DNA from: a virus
DNA: 64,000 bases
IMG/VR virus record: IMGVR_UViG_3300037296_000220
Coordinates: 38,535 to 102,534 of that record
Strand: one strand, 5' to 3'
The notes below the pieces were generated by a model, which saw only the letters and a program-made list of their open reading frames with translations, was not told the DNA's origin and made no database searches. The translations under genes were made by a program, and so were the position numbers. Positions 17,125 to 25,405 of this stretch are shown here, in pieces. The stretch's first letter is position 1. The number at the start of each line of letters is the position of its first letter.

Positions 17125-18234
17125 ATGAAAAGAGTTGCCACCGCGGACGACTTCATGGCCATGATGAAGTCAGGTGAACAGGACTTGGCCAACCTCAGAA
17201 CAGAAACCAACAACCCTCAACCCACCAAGGTCGCACGCACCTGGTCATTGGAGGAAGCGGTAGGCATGGTGAAGAAGCCCGCCAAGTGGGTGCTTAGTGA
17301 AGCAGGCAAAGCGGGCTATACTGACCAGGAACGCTTCTCATTGGAGGTCATCAACCACCTGAGAGACGCTGCCGGCACTCGATTCTCCAAACCTGTTGGC
17401 GCGCCAACACCCACCCTGCTGATCTCCAACTTCAAAGGCGGGGTAGGTAAATCCACGACGACGATACACCTGGCACAATACTGTGCCATCCAGGGGCTGA
17501 AAGTCCTGGTGGTAGAGCTGGACCCCCAGGCCACCACAACCGAGAACCTGCTGAACTGCTCACCAGCGACCGAGCTGACCCGAGAGCAAACCCTGGTCCC
17601 TGCCCTGCTCGATGACACGGACGACTTTCTGCCCTGCATCCAGTGGACCTACTTTCCCGGCGTAGCCATTGCCCCCGGCAACCTGTTCTTGCAGCAAGTG
17701 GACAGCAACATCGTGGATACAGTCGACGAGATGGGCGACCCAGCGACCCGGTTGTCTCGCTGCCTGGAGGAAGCAAAGGAGCACTTCGACCTGATTGTGA
17801 TCGACTGCCCACCTAACATGGGGTGGCTCACAACGAACGCTCTGTATGCAGCCGATGGGTTGCTGACCCCAGTACCCCCTGCCCTGTTTGACCGGGCCTC
17901 ATTCACTCAGTTGGCTGGTACGATCGGAACCTTTGCGCGCAACTACAACAAGGAGTTCAAACTGTTCCGCATCCTGATCACCAAGCACGGCAAGTCCACT
18001 GAGGCCCGGCGCAACGAGAAGAAGATGCGCGAGACCTACGGCGACTGGGTGATGAAAAACTGCTTCTATGTGACCACCGAGATAGAGAAGGCCAGCGCTG
18101 TCTATTCCTCTGTGTACGACCTGATGAAGCCGATGAACAAACGTGAAACCTATCAGCGAGCCCTGGACATTGTGAACCGGGTTAACGCCGAAATACTGCA
18201 AGACGTACAGCAATTGTGGGAGACCAAACTATGA
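17125..18234 (+). CDS. parA: ParA partition ATPase (large, plasmid type Ia)
   Basis: The 369-residue protein has an N-terminal extension of about 95 residues, as in P1/F-type ParA, where this part binds the operator. A deviant Walker A, KGGVGKST, is at residues 104-111. The A' segment VVELDPQATTTENL and the Walker B region (DLIVIDCPPNMGWLT) follow. It would bind the nucleoid and pull ParB-centromere complexes to daughter cells. It overlaps parB by four bases (ATGA). One copy of the 19-bp palindrome that is a candidate parS lies inside the gene at 17392-17410. Confidence 0.95.
   Translation: MKRVATADDFMAMMKSGEQDLANLRTETNNPQPTKVARTWSLEEAVGMVKKPAKWVLSEAGKAGYTDQERFSLEVINHLRDAAGTRFSKPVGAPTPTLLISNFKGGVGKSTTTIHLAQYCAIQGLKVLVVELDPQATTTENLLNCSPATELTREQTLVPALLDDTDDFLPCIQWTYFPGVAIAPGNLFLQQVDSNIVDTVDEMGDPATRLSRCLEEAKEHFDLIVIDCPPNMGWLTTNALYAADGLLTPVPPALFDRASFTQLAGTIGTFARNYNKEFKLFRILITKHGKSTEARRNEKKMRETYGDWVMKNCFYVTTEIEKASAVYSSVYDLMKPMNKRETYQRALDIVNRVNAEILQDVQQLWETKL
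17392..17410. repeat. Candidate parS site 1 (within parA)
   Basis: CCTGTTGGCGCGCCAACAC contains the perfect 16-bp palindrome TGTTGGCGCGCCAACA. The identical 19 bases recur at 19210-19228 after parB. ParB proteins bind such palindromes. Confidence 0.6.
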
Positions 18235-19205
18235 GCGATGCATTTTCATCCGGCCCTCTGGGCACTCAGGCTTTTGCCAAGAAAGAGAAGAAAGAGGCTC
18301 CGAAGCCTGAAGGGACCAAGCCAGTGCAAAAGGTTCAAAAGCCGTCCGATCGAACCCCCAACAACCCTACTAAGGCCCCAGTATCTACTCAAAAAGGGTC
18401 CGTTAATGGAACGCTGCTGAAGGTCGACCCCGACAAGTTGAGCGTCTGGCGCTACGCTGATCGCCCTATCGAGGAAATGGGTGACCTGGCAGAGCTTGCC
18501 TCCAACATTCGCACCGTCGGTCAGATAGCTCCGGTCGTCGCTCGCCCATTAGGCTCAGGGAAATACGAACTCGTTGCCGGGCGCCGCAGATACGAAGCCT
18601 GCAAACTTGCAGGTATTGAAGTCCTTGTTCTATCACGCGAACTTTCCGATGTGGAAGCCCTGGCTATTCAGGATTCGGAGAATGATTCACGGGACTCTAT
18701 CAGCCCTGCTGCAAAAGGTATTCACTATCGTCGACTTCTTGATGATGGGGTTTTTAACTCAGTCAACCAGATGGCTATTCGTTTTGAGAAAAACAGAACC
18801 TCTTTGATAGAGCTGCTGAGGTTCGCAGATATCCCAAAAGACCTACGTGACGCTATTGGTGACCTCTCTCAAATGTCCCAACGCATGGCTAGGTTTCTGG
18901 TTCCGTTCTGTGAATCCCATAAAAACCACCTAGAATTACTAACGCCATTCGTAGACGACCTGAGAGCAGGCAAAGCTACACCAAGAATGATTGAAGATTC
19001 AATTAACCTCCCTGGTGTCTCACTTGATGAAGGAAACACTCAGATAAAAGGCAAAAACGGTGAGGCGTACTTCACGCTGAATAGAACAAAGCAGGGAGGC
19101 CTTTCGATCAATGTGCTGAAGTCTGGTAGGAGAATCTTTAATCAGGAGGTGCTTGTGAAGGCTCTGGAAGGTTTTATCGAAGACCAGATCAAAGACAGAA
19201 CCTGA
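18231..19205 (+). CDS. parB: ParB partition centromere-binding protein
   Basis: The start at 18231 overlaps the parA stop and has GGGAG upstream. The 324-residue product has a basic, Pro/Lys-rich N-terminus of about 60 residues. A ParB/Spo0J nuclease-like domain carries VAGRRRYEACKLAG, and then comes a helix-turn-helix region (SVNQMAIRFEKNRTSLIELL). This order matches plasmid ParB proteins that bind parS and spread or slide from it. Two identical palindromes, in parA and just downstream of parB, are the obvious binding sites. Confidence 0.93.
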   Translation: MSDAFSSGPLGTQAFAKKEKKEAPKPEGTKPVQKVQKPSDRTPNNPTKAPVSTQKGSVNGTLLKVDPDKLSVWRYADRPIEEMGDLAELASNIRTVGQIAPVVARPLGSGKYELVAGRRRYEACKLAGIEVLVLSRELSDVEALAIQDSENDSRDSISPAAKGIHYRRLLDDGVFNSVNQMAIRFEKNRTSLIELLRFADIPKDLRDAIGDLSQMSQRMARFLVPFCESHKNHLELLTPFVDDLRAGKATPRMIEDSINLPGVSLDEGNTQIKGKNGEAYFTLNRTKQGGLSINVLKSGRRIFNQEVLVKALEGFIEDQIKDRT

Positions 19206-19209
19206 TTGA

Positions 19210-19228
19210 CCTGTTGGCGCGCCAACAC
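19210..19228. repeat. Candidate parS site 2 (downstream of parB)
   Basis: These 19 bases are an exact copy of 17392-17410, starting five bases after the parB stop, in the position where plasmid parS loci are usually found. Confidence 0.7.
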
Positions 19229-19243
19229 TGGGTTTATATACAG

Positions 19244-19267
19244 TGTTGGCGGCTTTGGGTGCCAACA
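19244..19267. repeat. Split half-sites of the candidate parS
   Basis: TGTTGGC (19244-19250) and GCCAACA (19261-19267) are the two arms of the palindrome separated by 10 bases, just beyond site 2. They may extend the partition-complex site. The rest of the 19205-19467 gap shows no gene or clear signal. Confidence 0.55.
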
Positions 19268-19466
19268 GGGTTAAATTTTCGGAGCGGCGCAAGACGAAGT
19301 GGGATAACGGTATAACTACCTAGGCTAAGTCGATGTTGGGCAGAATGTCGATTCGGATAAGCTGCTGAGTGCGTCTGAGTGATCGCAGAACGAACGGGGA
19401 GGGGTAGAGTAGGGCGAGTGTACTGCCCTTGAAGCTGCGTCGCTCACAAGGGCTTACAGAGAGTCT

Positions 19467-19949
19467 TTAGTGAGTGGCTTCAAACGCCAAATCGACTGCT
19501 GATTGGTGGACATAAATCATGTCCCGAACGTCGAAGTAAGGCATCTGAATGCCGCGACGGTATTTTTTGTAGTACCCATAGACTCGCTTACCCAAACCGG
19601 GCGCCAACGCTGAGTCGCAGATATTGTAGATCGTCCCATCGGCATGCGCCAGGATCACTATGCAATCCAAACCCACGTTCAAAAGTTCTTCTTCCAGCTC
19701 AGGCGTTTCCGCGAAATCTTCAATACGATAGTCGAACCGGGTAGTGCGACCTGACAGTTCTTCCCTTAGATTTAGAAAGCCGCCGTCGGTGTCGAGTGTT
19801 GCCTGGATGGTCAATTCCCCAGCTTCCCGACGCTGACCTGACAGGTGGTCCTGCACAATGATGATCGGATGGCCTGAGTTGAACAGGAACAGAAAGCCGT
19901 TCGGATCGAAGGGTAGCTTCTGGCCAATGTCGAATGTGGTTTCTTTCAT
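19467..19949 (-). CDS. Hypothetical 160-residue protein
   Basis: The ATG at 19949 has a GAGAA ribosome site. An in-frame ATG at 19961 would add four residues and lies closer to a partial leader element (AACAGACAAATA). The sequence is mixed alpha/beta, with hydrophobic strands (GFLFLFNSGHPIIIV, LDCIVILAHADG) and no recognised catalytic motif. It faces the par module convergently and starts the gap-separated unit after it. The function is unknown. Confidence 0.65.
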   Translation of the reverse strand: MKETTFDIGQKLPFDPNGFLFLFNSGHPIIIVQDHLSGQRREAGELTIQATLDTDGGFLNLREELSGRTTRFDYRIEDFAETPELEEELLNVGLDCIVILAHADGTIYNICDSALAPGLGKRVYGYYKKYRRGIQMPYFDVRDMIYVHQSAVDLAFEATH

Positions 19950-20028
19950 GATGATTCTCATATTTGTCTGTTGTGGGTAGTGTCTCAGATTGCTGCATTA
20001 AAACAATACGGCAAACGGGACTACCTAC

Positions 20029-20643
20029 TCATAGCCAGGACTCAAGCAAAGTATGCTGGTCTTCAGTCAGTTCATCGAGCAGTTGGCCCACCTGGTCGAC
20101 ATAAGGCTGAAAGTCCTGGTGCGTTAACGTCTCAACCTTTTTATCCACCTGGGGCAGTGCGGCCGGCTGTTCATCCTTCAGGCGCCAGAATAGAAGAGGG
20201 CACTTGAAGTGGGGGACCGACTTCTTGATCAGCACGAAGCCCAGTTTGGTCTTGTAAGTCATGGTCGCTTCGCTGCGGGACAAAGTCAGCACCTGGTTCA
20301 TTGGGATGCGTTCGATGGCACAGTAGAGTAGGGCGCGTGCCTCAATTACATCGAGCTGTTTCAGCAGTTCAACCAATTGAAAGGTGGTGACGCGATGACG
20401 ATTGAGCCGGGGCTTCAGGATGGTAGCTTGCTGCATCTTGCCAAACAGAAAGGCGCGATCCAGTTCTTCCATTAGAGAATGAAAGGCGGTCTCAGTATCT
20501 GGGCGTCCGATGTGGTTTTCGAGCGTCTGAGTGCCCATCAACAGTATGATGGGCGTCAGTTGCTCCAGGTCTTTGTTCCAAATGGGCGTTTGTTGGTAAG
20601 CTGCAGCGGGGTAATCCGCTGCGATTAGATCCGATAGTTTCAT
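20029..20643 (-). CDS. Hypothetical 204-residue protein
   Basis: A strong GGAGGG ribosome site three bases before ATG supports the start at 20643. The protein is largely helical, with a basic middle part (KPRLNRHRVTTFQ) and an acidic C-terminus (LLDELTEDQHTLLESWL). I considered a helix-turn-helix or recombinase but found no supporting motif. It lies between unrelated nucleotide-metabolism and unknown genes. Confidence 0.65.
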   Translation of the reverse strand: MKLSDLIAADYPAAAYQQTPIWNKDLEQLTPIILLMGTQTLENHIGRPDTETAFHSLMEELDRAFLFGKMQQATILKPRLNRHRVTTFQLVELLKQLDVIEARALLYCAIERIPMNQVLTLSRSEATMTYKTKLGFVLIKKSVPHFKCPLLFWRLKDEQPAALPQVDKKVETLTHQDFQPYVDQVGQLLDELTEDQHTLLESWL

Positions 20644-20685
20644 AAACCCTCCTTTTTGAGCAGGAGCTTATGCTATCTAGGAGGT

Positions 20686-21369
20686 TCAGTCCAATGGAAC
20701 AATGCCTACGTCGAGCAAATGGTCGTAACCCAGGGCGGCGCCTTCCTTCCTGTAAATGTGTTCGCTACCTGGTGGGACTTCAGAACTGAAGTGGTAGATC
20801 CGATTGTCGGCCCCCGTGTGTGACACGATGGGGCGGTCATCACTCGCTGTGCCCAAATGCCAACTGTACGCGAACTCCCCCTCTTGCTTAATGGCCTCCA
20901 GCAGCCGCACCGTGTCTGCTTTGGGCAGTTCGAGGGTTCGTTCACCAATCTCAATGAGTCGATCAGCCAGACGCTGCACGATCGTGTCCGGTGTCGTTCT
21001 CATGTAGATTGCGCGCCACTCAAACTTGCCCCGTCGCGCTTGCTCGATCCAGTTGTTGACCCCGGCCAGATTCAAGGCCATCACCGGCAGCTTGTTCTGC
21101 TTCCAGATTTCATGAATCTGGTCCCAGGTGACGCCATAGCTGTAGCCGTTGTGATCGTCTTCCTCCGCAAGCTGACCGGTGCGACGCATCAGATCGAAGG
21201 TGGCCTGGTCAACGAACAGGTGTTCATCGTCACTCTCGCTCCGTTTGGGTCGAGTGGTGAGCGACTGCACCTTCGCCATGTCGTTAGGCCAGGCTTCGAC
21301 CAGAATGTTGATCAGCGTAGACTTGCCGGACCCCGAAGGGCCGGCAACCATGAGAATGGCTTTGATCAT
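20686..21369 (-). CDS. Guanylate-kinase-like P-loop kinase
   Basis: The P-loop GPSGSGKST at residues 10-18 and the TTRPKR segment near 40, followed by an Asp/Glu-His stretch, match the guanylate kinase family (phosphorylation of GMP/dGMP). At 227 residues it is slightly long, and the C-terminal part (residues 150-227) is unlike standard Gmk. It may be a phage nucleotide kinase that supplies dNTPs or handles a modified nucleotide. It overlaps the ligase gene by four bases, so the two are co-translated. Confidence 0.75.
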   Translation of the reverse strand: MIKAILMVAGPSGSGKSTLINILVEAWPNDMAKVQSLTTRPKRSESDDEHLFVDQATFDLMRRTGQLAEEDDHNGYSYGVTWDQIHEIWKQNKLPVMALNLAGVNNWIEQARRGKFEWRAIYMRTTPDTIVQRLADRLIEIGERTLELPKADTVRLLEAIKQEGEFAYSWHLGTASDDRPIVSHTGADNRIYHFSSEVPPGSEHIYRKEGAALGYDHLLDVGIVPLD

Positions 21370-22721
21370 ACGCCCACTCCATCTTCAGGACGTTTCTCGT
21401 CTACGGCATAGGGGCCTGAGCGAAAGCGGCTGAAACGGGGGTGACGCAAACTGCCATCAGGGGTCTCTTCATGAAATTCGACCTCAATCAGCCAACCTTT
21501 GCATCCATCCGGGTCACCTAGATTGAAATAGCCGCGTATCTGATCGGTTAAGCCAGAGACTTTGACAGCAACCCCTTTGTAATCGACAACGACTGCGCCG
21601 ACCAGGCCCACGTTTTTACCGGTGCCCTCCTCAAGGCCAATGATGGGCACGTCCACCGTCTGGCGGTCTTTAATCTTCAACCAGTCAGTTGTGCGTTTAT
21701 TGTGCCACTTGCCAGCCAAAGGCTTGATGATCACCCCTTCACCACCGCGATTGCGAACAGACTGGTAGATGCCTTCAATCTCAGCCGGGTTGCTGCACAG
21801 GTAGCGCTGAGCTACTGAGATATTGGCACAGGCGGTGGGCGCTTTCGGATCGAACAGGCCTTGCAGGCGTTTGCGACGCTGAACGTAATCTCCTTTGGTG
21901 GCGCCAGCTTTCATTTCAGCTTCGGTGATGATGTCGAACGCCTGGAAGAACACCTTGTCGGTGGAGTCCTTGCGATGCACAGCGCCCACTACCGTATTGA
22001 AGTTGTCGGAGGTCAGTTCGCCATCGAGGTAGAAGGATGAATTGAAGGTGTGACCCTTCAACTGCTCGATCACTTCAGTACCGGCGTTCAACGGCTTGCC
22101 GGTACGACTGTAGAAAATGGCATCAACGTCAGGCTGAATGTGAATCAGACAGCGCACACCGTCGAACTTCTCTTCAACTGCTACGGGGTATCCCTTGATC
22201 TTGTGGCCGTGTTTCTCATACGACTGAGCAAGCTGCACCGTGAAGTCGTCAAACAGCCCTGGGAACGCTTTGAGCGTCGATGAACGGTTGACCCCGATGC
22301 GCAGGTCGCGAGACAGAACCCGGCGCACTACGTCCCAGATCGGCTTTGACTCCTGATACTGAGTGAGTGACACAGCCAGTGTCTTGACGGCCATTGTAGC
22401 GGCGCCACCGGTCAGGCGACGTTCTTCAAGGTGACCAAGCAGCTCCAGAATTTCGTCCGCTTCCAGATCCGGGTCCGGGTCCACGTCAACCAGGTCGGCT
22501 TCAGACCATTCAAGCTGACGGATGTAGTAGTTGCGAAAGGGGTTGTACGTCAGGTCAAAGACGATCCGCAACAGATCGTCTTCCTGATGCTGGCTCAGCA
22601 GCGCGACCTTCTGTTTGCCTGTGGCTTCAGCCACCTGGTCGAGTATCGCGTGAACACGCTTCCAGTCGGAAAAGCCAAAGGTGAGAGCCAGGCTTATAGG
22701 TGCAGTTTCTTGTACGGTCAT
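21366..22721 (-). CDS. ATP-dependent DNA ligase
   Basis: The nucleotidyltransferase motif I, KFDGVR, has its reactive Lys at about 185. LDGEL (motif III), EGVIIKPL (motif IV) and WLKIK (motif V) follow in order, with an OB-like end. The 451 residues include an N-terminal helical domain, as in larger ATP-dependent ligases. It would seal Okazaki nicks with the exonuclease at 5778-6728. The ATG follows AGGAATCACTC. Confidence 0.92.
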   Translation of the reverse strand: MTVQETAPISLALTFGFSDWKRVHAILDQVAEATGKQKVALLSQHQEDDLLRIVFDLTYNPFRNYYIRQLEWSEADLVDVDPDPDLEADEILELLGHLEERRLTGGAATMAVKTLAVSLTQYQESKPIWDVVRRVLSRDLRIGVNRSSTLKAFPGLFDDFTVQLAQSYEKHGHKIKGYPVAVEEKFDGVRCLIHIQPDVDAIFYSRTGKPLNAGTEVIEQLKGHTFNSSFYLDGELTSDNFNTVVGAVHRKDSTDKVFFQAFDIITEAEMKAGATKGDYVQRRKRLQGLFDPKAPTACANISVAQRYLCSNPAEIEGIYQSVRNRGGEGVIIKPLAGKWHNKRTTDWLKIKDRQTVDVPIIGLEEGTGKNVGLVGAVVVDYKGVAVKVSGLTDQIRGYFNLGDPDGCKGWLIEVEFHEETPDGSLRHPRFSRFRSGPYAVDEKRPEDGVGV

Positions 22722-22730
22722 GAGTGATTC

Positions 22731-23216
22731 CTACAGTTGGGTAGCTTCAATGATTTGAGCCGGGTTGAATTGAGTCAGTTCTGACTTCTTGTCAGTCTTG
22801 GTTGTTTGTTTGTTTTGAGTGGGTTTAGTCGGCTTAGAGCCGCTGATGAACGGCTTGGCATTCCAGCCACGCTGATACCCTTCGGACTGGGTGTCGACGT
22901 TGCGACGGTCCTCTTCCAAACGTTTGTCTTCCAGGGTAGGTCGGGCCTGAGCTTCGACATGCACATAGGGCACATAGTAGAGAGCCTTGCCCGCTTTTTT
23001 CTCTTCCCGAAGCATGCCTATGGCAGGGCATGACCGGTCTTTGATGCAGCCCTGGCAATCCTTAAAGCGATCCGGGCCCAGCAAAGTCTCTCCGTTGACG
23101 GTTTTGCGCAGGCTGAGGCTGATTACATTCAGGCAGACTGCATAGGCGGCGCCCGGTCGTTTGGTTGGTTCGCAGTTGATGCGGTGTGTGTTGTCCGCGC
23201 TTTTACTTAGGTGCAT
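22731..23216 (-). CDS. Hypothetical protein with a CxxC..C cluster and Lys/Thr-rich tail
   Basis: The 161-residue protein has a likely metal-binding motif DCQGCIKDRSC in the middle and a flexible tail rich in Lys, Thr and Gln (residues about 120-150). Its ATG overlaps the stop of the preceding gene (TGATG) and has GGGGA as ribosome site inside that gene. It belongs to a run of three overlapping unknown genes ahead of the ligase. Confidence 0.6.
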   Translation of the reverse strand: MHLSKSADNTHRINCEPTKRPGAAYAVCLNVISLSLRKTVNGETLLGPDRFKDCQGCIKDRSCPAIGMLREEKKAGKALYYVPYVHVEAQARPTLEDKRLEEDRRNVDTQSEGYQRGWNAKPFISGSKPTKPTQNKQTTKTDKKSELTQFNPAQIIEATQL

Positions 23217-23749
23217 CAGAAAATCCCCCAGTTGTTATAGGTTGGTTGTGGTGTGACTTCCCCTGGCAACTTTCGCTTGGGTGCGGTCGGTTGGATGTAG
23301 CATTCGCTAATTACTTTTATAAAATTCACCTTGTAGCGGGATGGCAACTCGTAAGAATGCTTAGTGGCAAAAGCCTTACCAAACATAGAGAGTTCACTCA
23401 GGCCATCGCCGCGCCATTTATTGGAAGTATCTTTCTCATGAGGTATAGCCAGATGAAGAACCCTCCAGGCCCAGTCTATAAATGACGACTCTTCTACCTT
23501 ACGAGTTGCCACCGGTGATTCATTAAAGCCGTAACGAGTAGCCAAATTGCGACGCAGCGTAAACAGGTCATGGGGCATGTCTCTGCGACCCACGCCAATC
23601 AGCTCAGTTATGCCGTCCTCGCGTCTAAGTAGTTCCATGTAAAAGGACTCCTTGACACCTGGCTCTGCGTTCAGTTTCTCACCTGCGGCCTGAACATAGC
23701 GAAATCCCCCTTTTTGAAACACGCAGTAGTTGCCCGAGTACAGAGCCAT
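23216..23749 (-). CDS. Hypothetical 177-residue protein, ends NWGIF
   Basis: No family is recognised. The protein is basic overall, with an internal RREDGITELIGVGRRD segment. It ends in NNWGIF, almost the same as the end of the next upstream gene product (SDWGMF). It overlaps both neighbours through TGATG junctions and is probably translated with the WGR-like protein. The shared ending could be a protein-binding tail or only a consequence of encoding the next ribosome site. Confidence 0.6.
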   Translation of the reverse strand: MALYSGNYCVFQKGGFRYVQAAGEKLNAEPGVKESFYMELLRREDGITELIGVGRRDMPHDLFTLRRNLATRYGFNESPVATRKVEESSFIDWAWRVLHLAIPHEKDTSNKWRGDGLSELSMFGKAFATKHSYELPSRYKVNFIKVISECYIQPTAPKRKLPGEVTPQPTYNNWGIF

Positions 23750-24240
23750 CAGAACATACCCCAGTCGCTGTATTTTTCCGAAGGCCGTTTGGGTATCGGG
23801 TCGTTGTTGACGATGAATCCTTCAGGTGGTTCAACGCTATCGTCTTGGTGGAAGGCGCCATTCCCTAAAATGACACCATTGCGAAACTGTTGTTCAACCT
23901 TTCTAAGGATGTCGTCGCTCGCGGCAAATCTTGTGGTATTGAACAGAAGCGCGTTCACCACTGGCCTAATGTCAGTATCGAAAACGTTGTCAGTATCGAC
24001 AATGTGATAGCCCTTTTTCCGCTTTTTCTCGATGATTCTTTCAGCTTCAGCCAGGTTGTCCAAATTCCAGGCGGCAACTATTCGCTGAGTTACGGGCGAC
24101 TTGCCATTGCGACCAGAGAAACAAACGCTCAACGACTTGTCTTTGCCCTCCATCGTGATGTTGGTCACGACGTAATACTTGTCAGAGCTACCTTCGGTGC
24201 AATTTAGCAAAGTGCTATGTGCCTGAATCTTCTTGGTCAT
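23749..24240 (-). CDS. WGR-domain-like protein
   Basis: Residues about 10-80 follow the WGR-domain pattern: a start like SSDKYYVV, a strand with CFSGRNGKSP in place of the usual W/Y-GR-x-G turn, and an end of AERIIEKKRKKGYHIV. WGR domains bind nucleic acid in PARPs and in several bacterial proteins of unknown role. The C-terminal half is unassigned and ends SDWGMF. It is the first gene after a 70-base gap containing a palindrome-like site at 24262-24274, and it leads the run toward the ligase. Confidence 0.5.
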   Translation of the reverse strand: MTKKIQAHSTLLNCTEGSSDKYYVVTNITMEGKDKSLSVCFSGRNGKSPVTQRIVAAWNLDNLAEAERIIEKKRKKGYHIVDTDNVFDTDIRPVVNALLFNTTRFAASDDILRKVEQQFRNGVILGNGAFHQDDSVEPPEGFIVNNDPIPKRPSEKYSDWGMF

Positions 24241-24261
24241 GATGTTCTCGCTTTCTTAAGT

Positions 24262-24274
24262 CTATGTTACATAT
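24262..24274. repeat. CTATGTTACATA(T) operator-like site 1
   Basis: CTATGTTACATAT is one base short of the perfect palindrome CTATGTTACATAG found at 61192-61204. It lies 20-odd bases upstream of the WGR-like gene start. It may be an operator. Confidence 0.35.
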
Positions 24275-24310
24275 TTTACGCTAAACGTTCTGAATGTCAC
24301 TGAAGGGACG

Positions 24311-25405
24311 CTATCTACCGCGCCCTGACCGCATCAGTTTGTCGCGCAGATTTGAGGCTTTGGTGGCACTGCGCGCCCCATCGTAAGCGGCCTGTATCTG
24401 AGCAGCGGTGGCATCACCCGGGTCGGTCCCTGGTGGTAAAGTCGCACTCTGCACTTCAATGCCTACTCGGGAGCGGATCAGTAGCGCCATTTCATTCATC
24501 TGGATCTGGGTCTTCTCGTCGCTGTCCCACATCATCACCAGTTTGCGGAGACCCAGGGCCTTGAGTTGAATCAATACCCCAAGCTGATCGTTGTCTTCCC
24601 GGGTCTCGTTGCCTGATAAGTGCTTGCCGAAAGAGGCCACTGCCTTAATCTCAGTGCGGCTCGCAACACCCAGCCAGTCGGTCGCGCCCTCAACTAGGGC
24701 AATCTCGGGCTCTCCCACAATCCGATCGGCGTTGTAGAGGTAGCGGCCTGAACCCGAGAGTCCCGGCGGGAAGCGGTAACGTTCACCCTCTGCAACCTCG
24801 CCGCTGATGTCCCGGCCCTGGAAGGTCATCAACTTGCCCTCCAGGTTCCGCACCGGTATCACGATGCGCTGGCTGTAGTCCTGGTACATGTCCCGCTTGT
24901 GAAACTGATAGTCGTAACCCCCGTTCTCGCAGTAATACCAGCCCGCATCGTGGGCAACGCGCAAGTCATAGCCGCGACTGACCAGGTACTGAGCCGCCCC
25001 GTAGTGCGTCAGTATCGAGACACCTTCGGGCAGTGCGACTTCGTCATCCTGGTAGCCCAGCTCTTTCTTCTTGGCGAGTTGGTCGCCGTAAATCAGAGCC
25101 AGGTCTTTAAGCTCATGGAAGAAACTGCTGGTCCGCTTGCCGTCTTTACCCAAGTGGTTGAACGCAAAGGAGAATTTGTTGAAACCAGGCTCGCCCTGGC
25201 AAGAGCCGTGAAAGCAGTTGCCCAGACCGGTTTCGGCGTTTAGATACACCTTGCCCCAACCCTCGCCGCCGCAACGTGGGCATCGAAATACCTGGAGCTG
25301 AACCCCTTTGGAGCCCAGCGATTCGCGGTAGTCGACACCCAGCTCTGCCAAGATCGTCTCGGGCGGCAAGGTGTCGAGCAGGCGAGTGAGTTGGCCGTCG
25401 CGCAT
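24311..25405 (-). CDS. DnaG/T7 gp4-like DNA primase
   Basis: The 364-residue protein has an N-terminal zinc-binding set (C42, C45, C64, C69; CPRC and CFHGSC). A TOPRIM domain with LVEGATDWLGV and MMWDSDEKT provides the acidic metal site for primer synthesis. It would lay down RNA primers for the DnaE-like polymerase and act with the helicase encoded directly upstream, to which it is coupled by a TGATG junction. Confidence 0.92.
   Translation of the reverse strand: MRDGQLTRLLDTLPPETILAELGVDYRESLGSKGVQLQVFRCPRCGGEGWGKVYLNAETGLGNCFHGSCQGEPGFNKFSFAFNHLGKDGKRTSSFFHELKDLALIYGDQLAKKKELGYQDDEVALPEGVSILTHYGAAQYLVSRGYDLRVAHDAGWYYCENGGYDYQFHKRDMYQDYSQRIVIPVRNLEGKLMTFQGRDISGEVAEGERYRFPPGLSGSGRYLYNADRIVGEPEIALVEGATDWLGVASRTEIKAVASFGKHLSGNETREDNDQLGVLIQLKALGLRKLVMMWDSDEKTQIQMNEMALLIRSRVGIEVQSATLPPGTDPGDATAAQIQAAYDGARSATKASNLRDKLMRSGRGR

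Noticed and set aside
20029-20643. Possible recombinase or helix-turn-helix regulator
   Set aside because: LTLSRSEATM looked like part of a DNA-binding helix, but no catalytic Tyr/Arg set or second helix was found.
22790-22825. TTGTTTGTTTG run resembling the repeated leader element
   Set aside because: It lies inside the coding sequence of the 22731-23216 gene, encodes its Gln/Thr/Lys-rich tail and lacks the CTAAG part.
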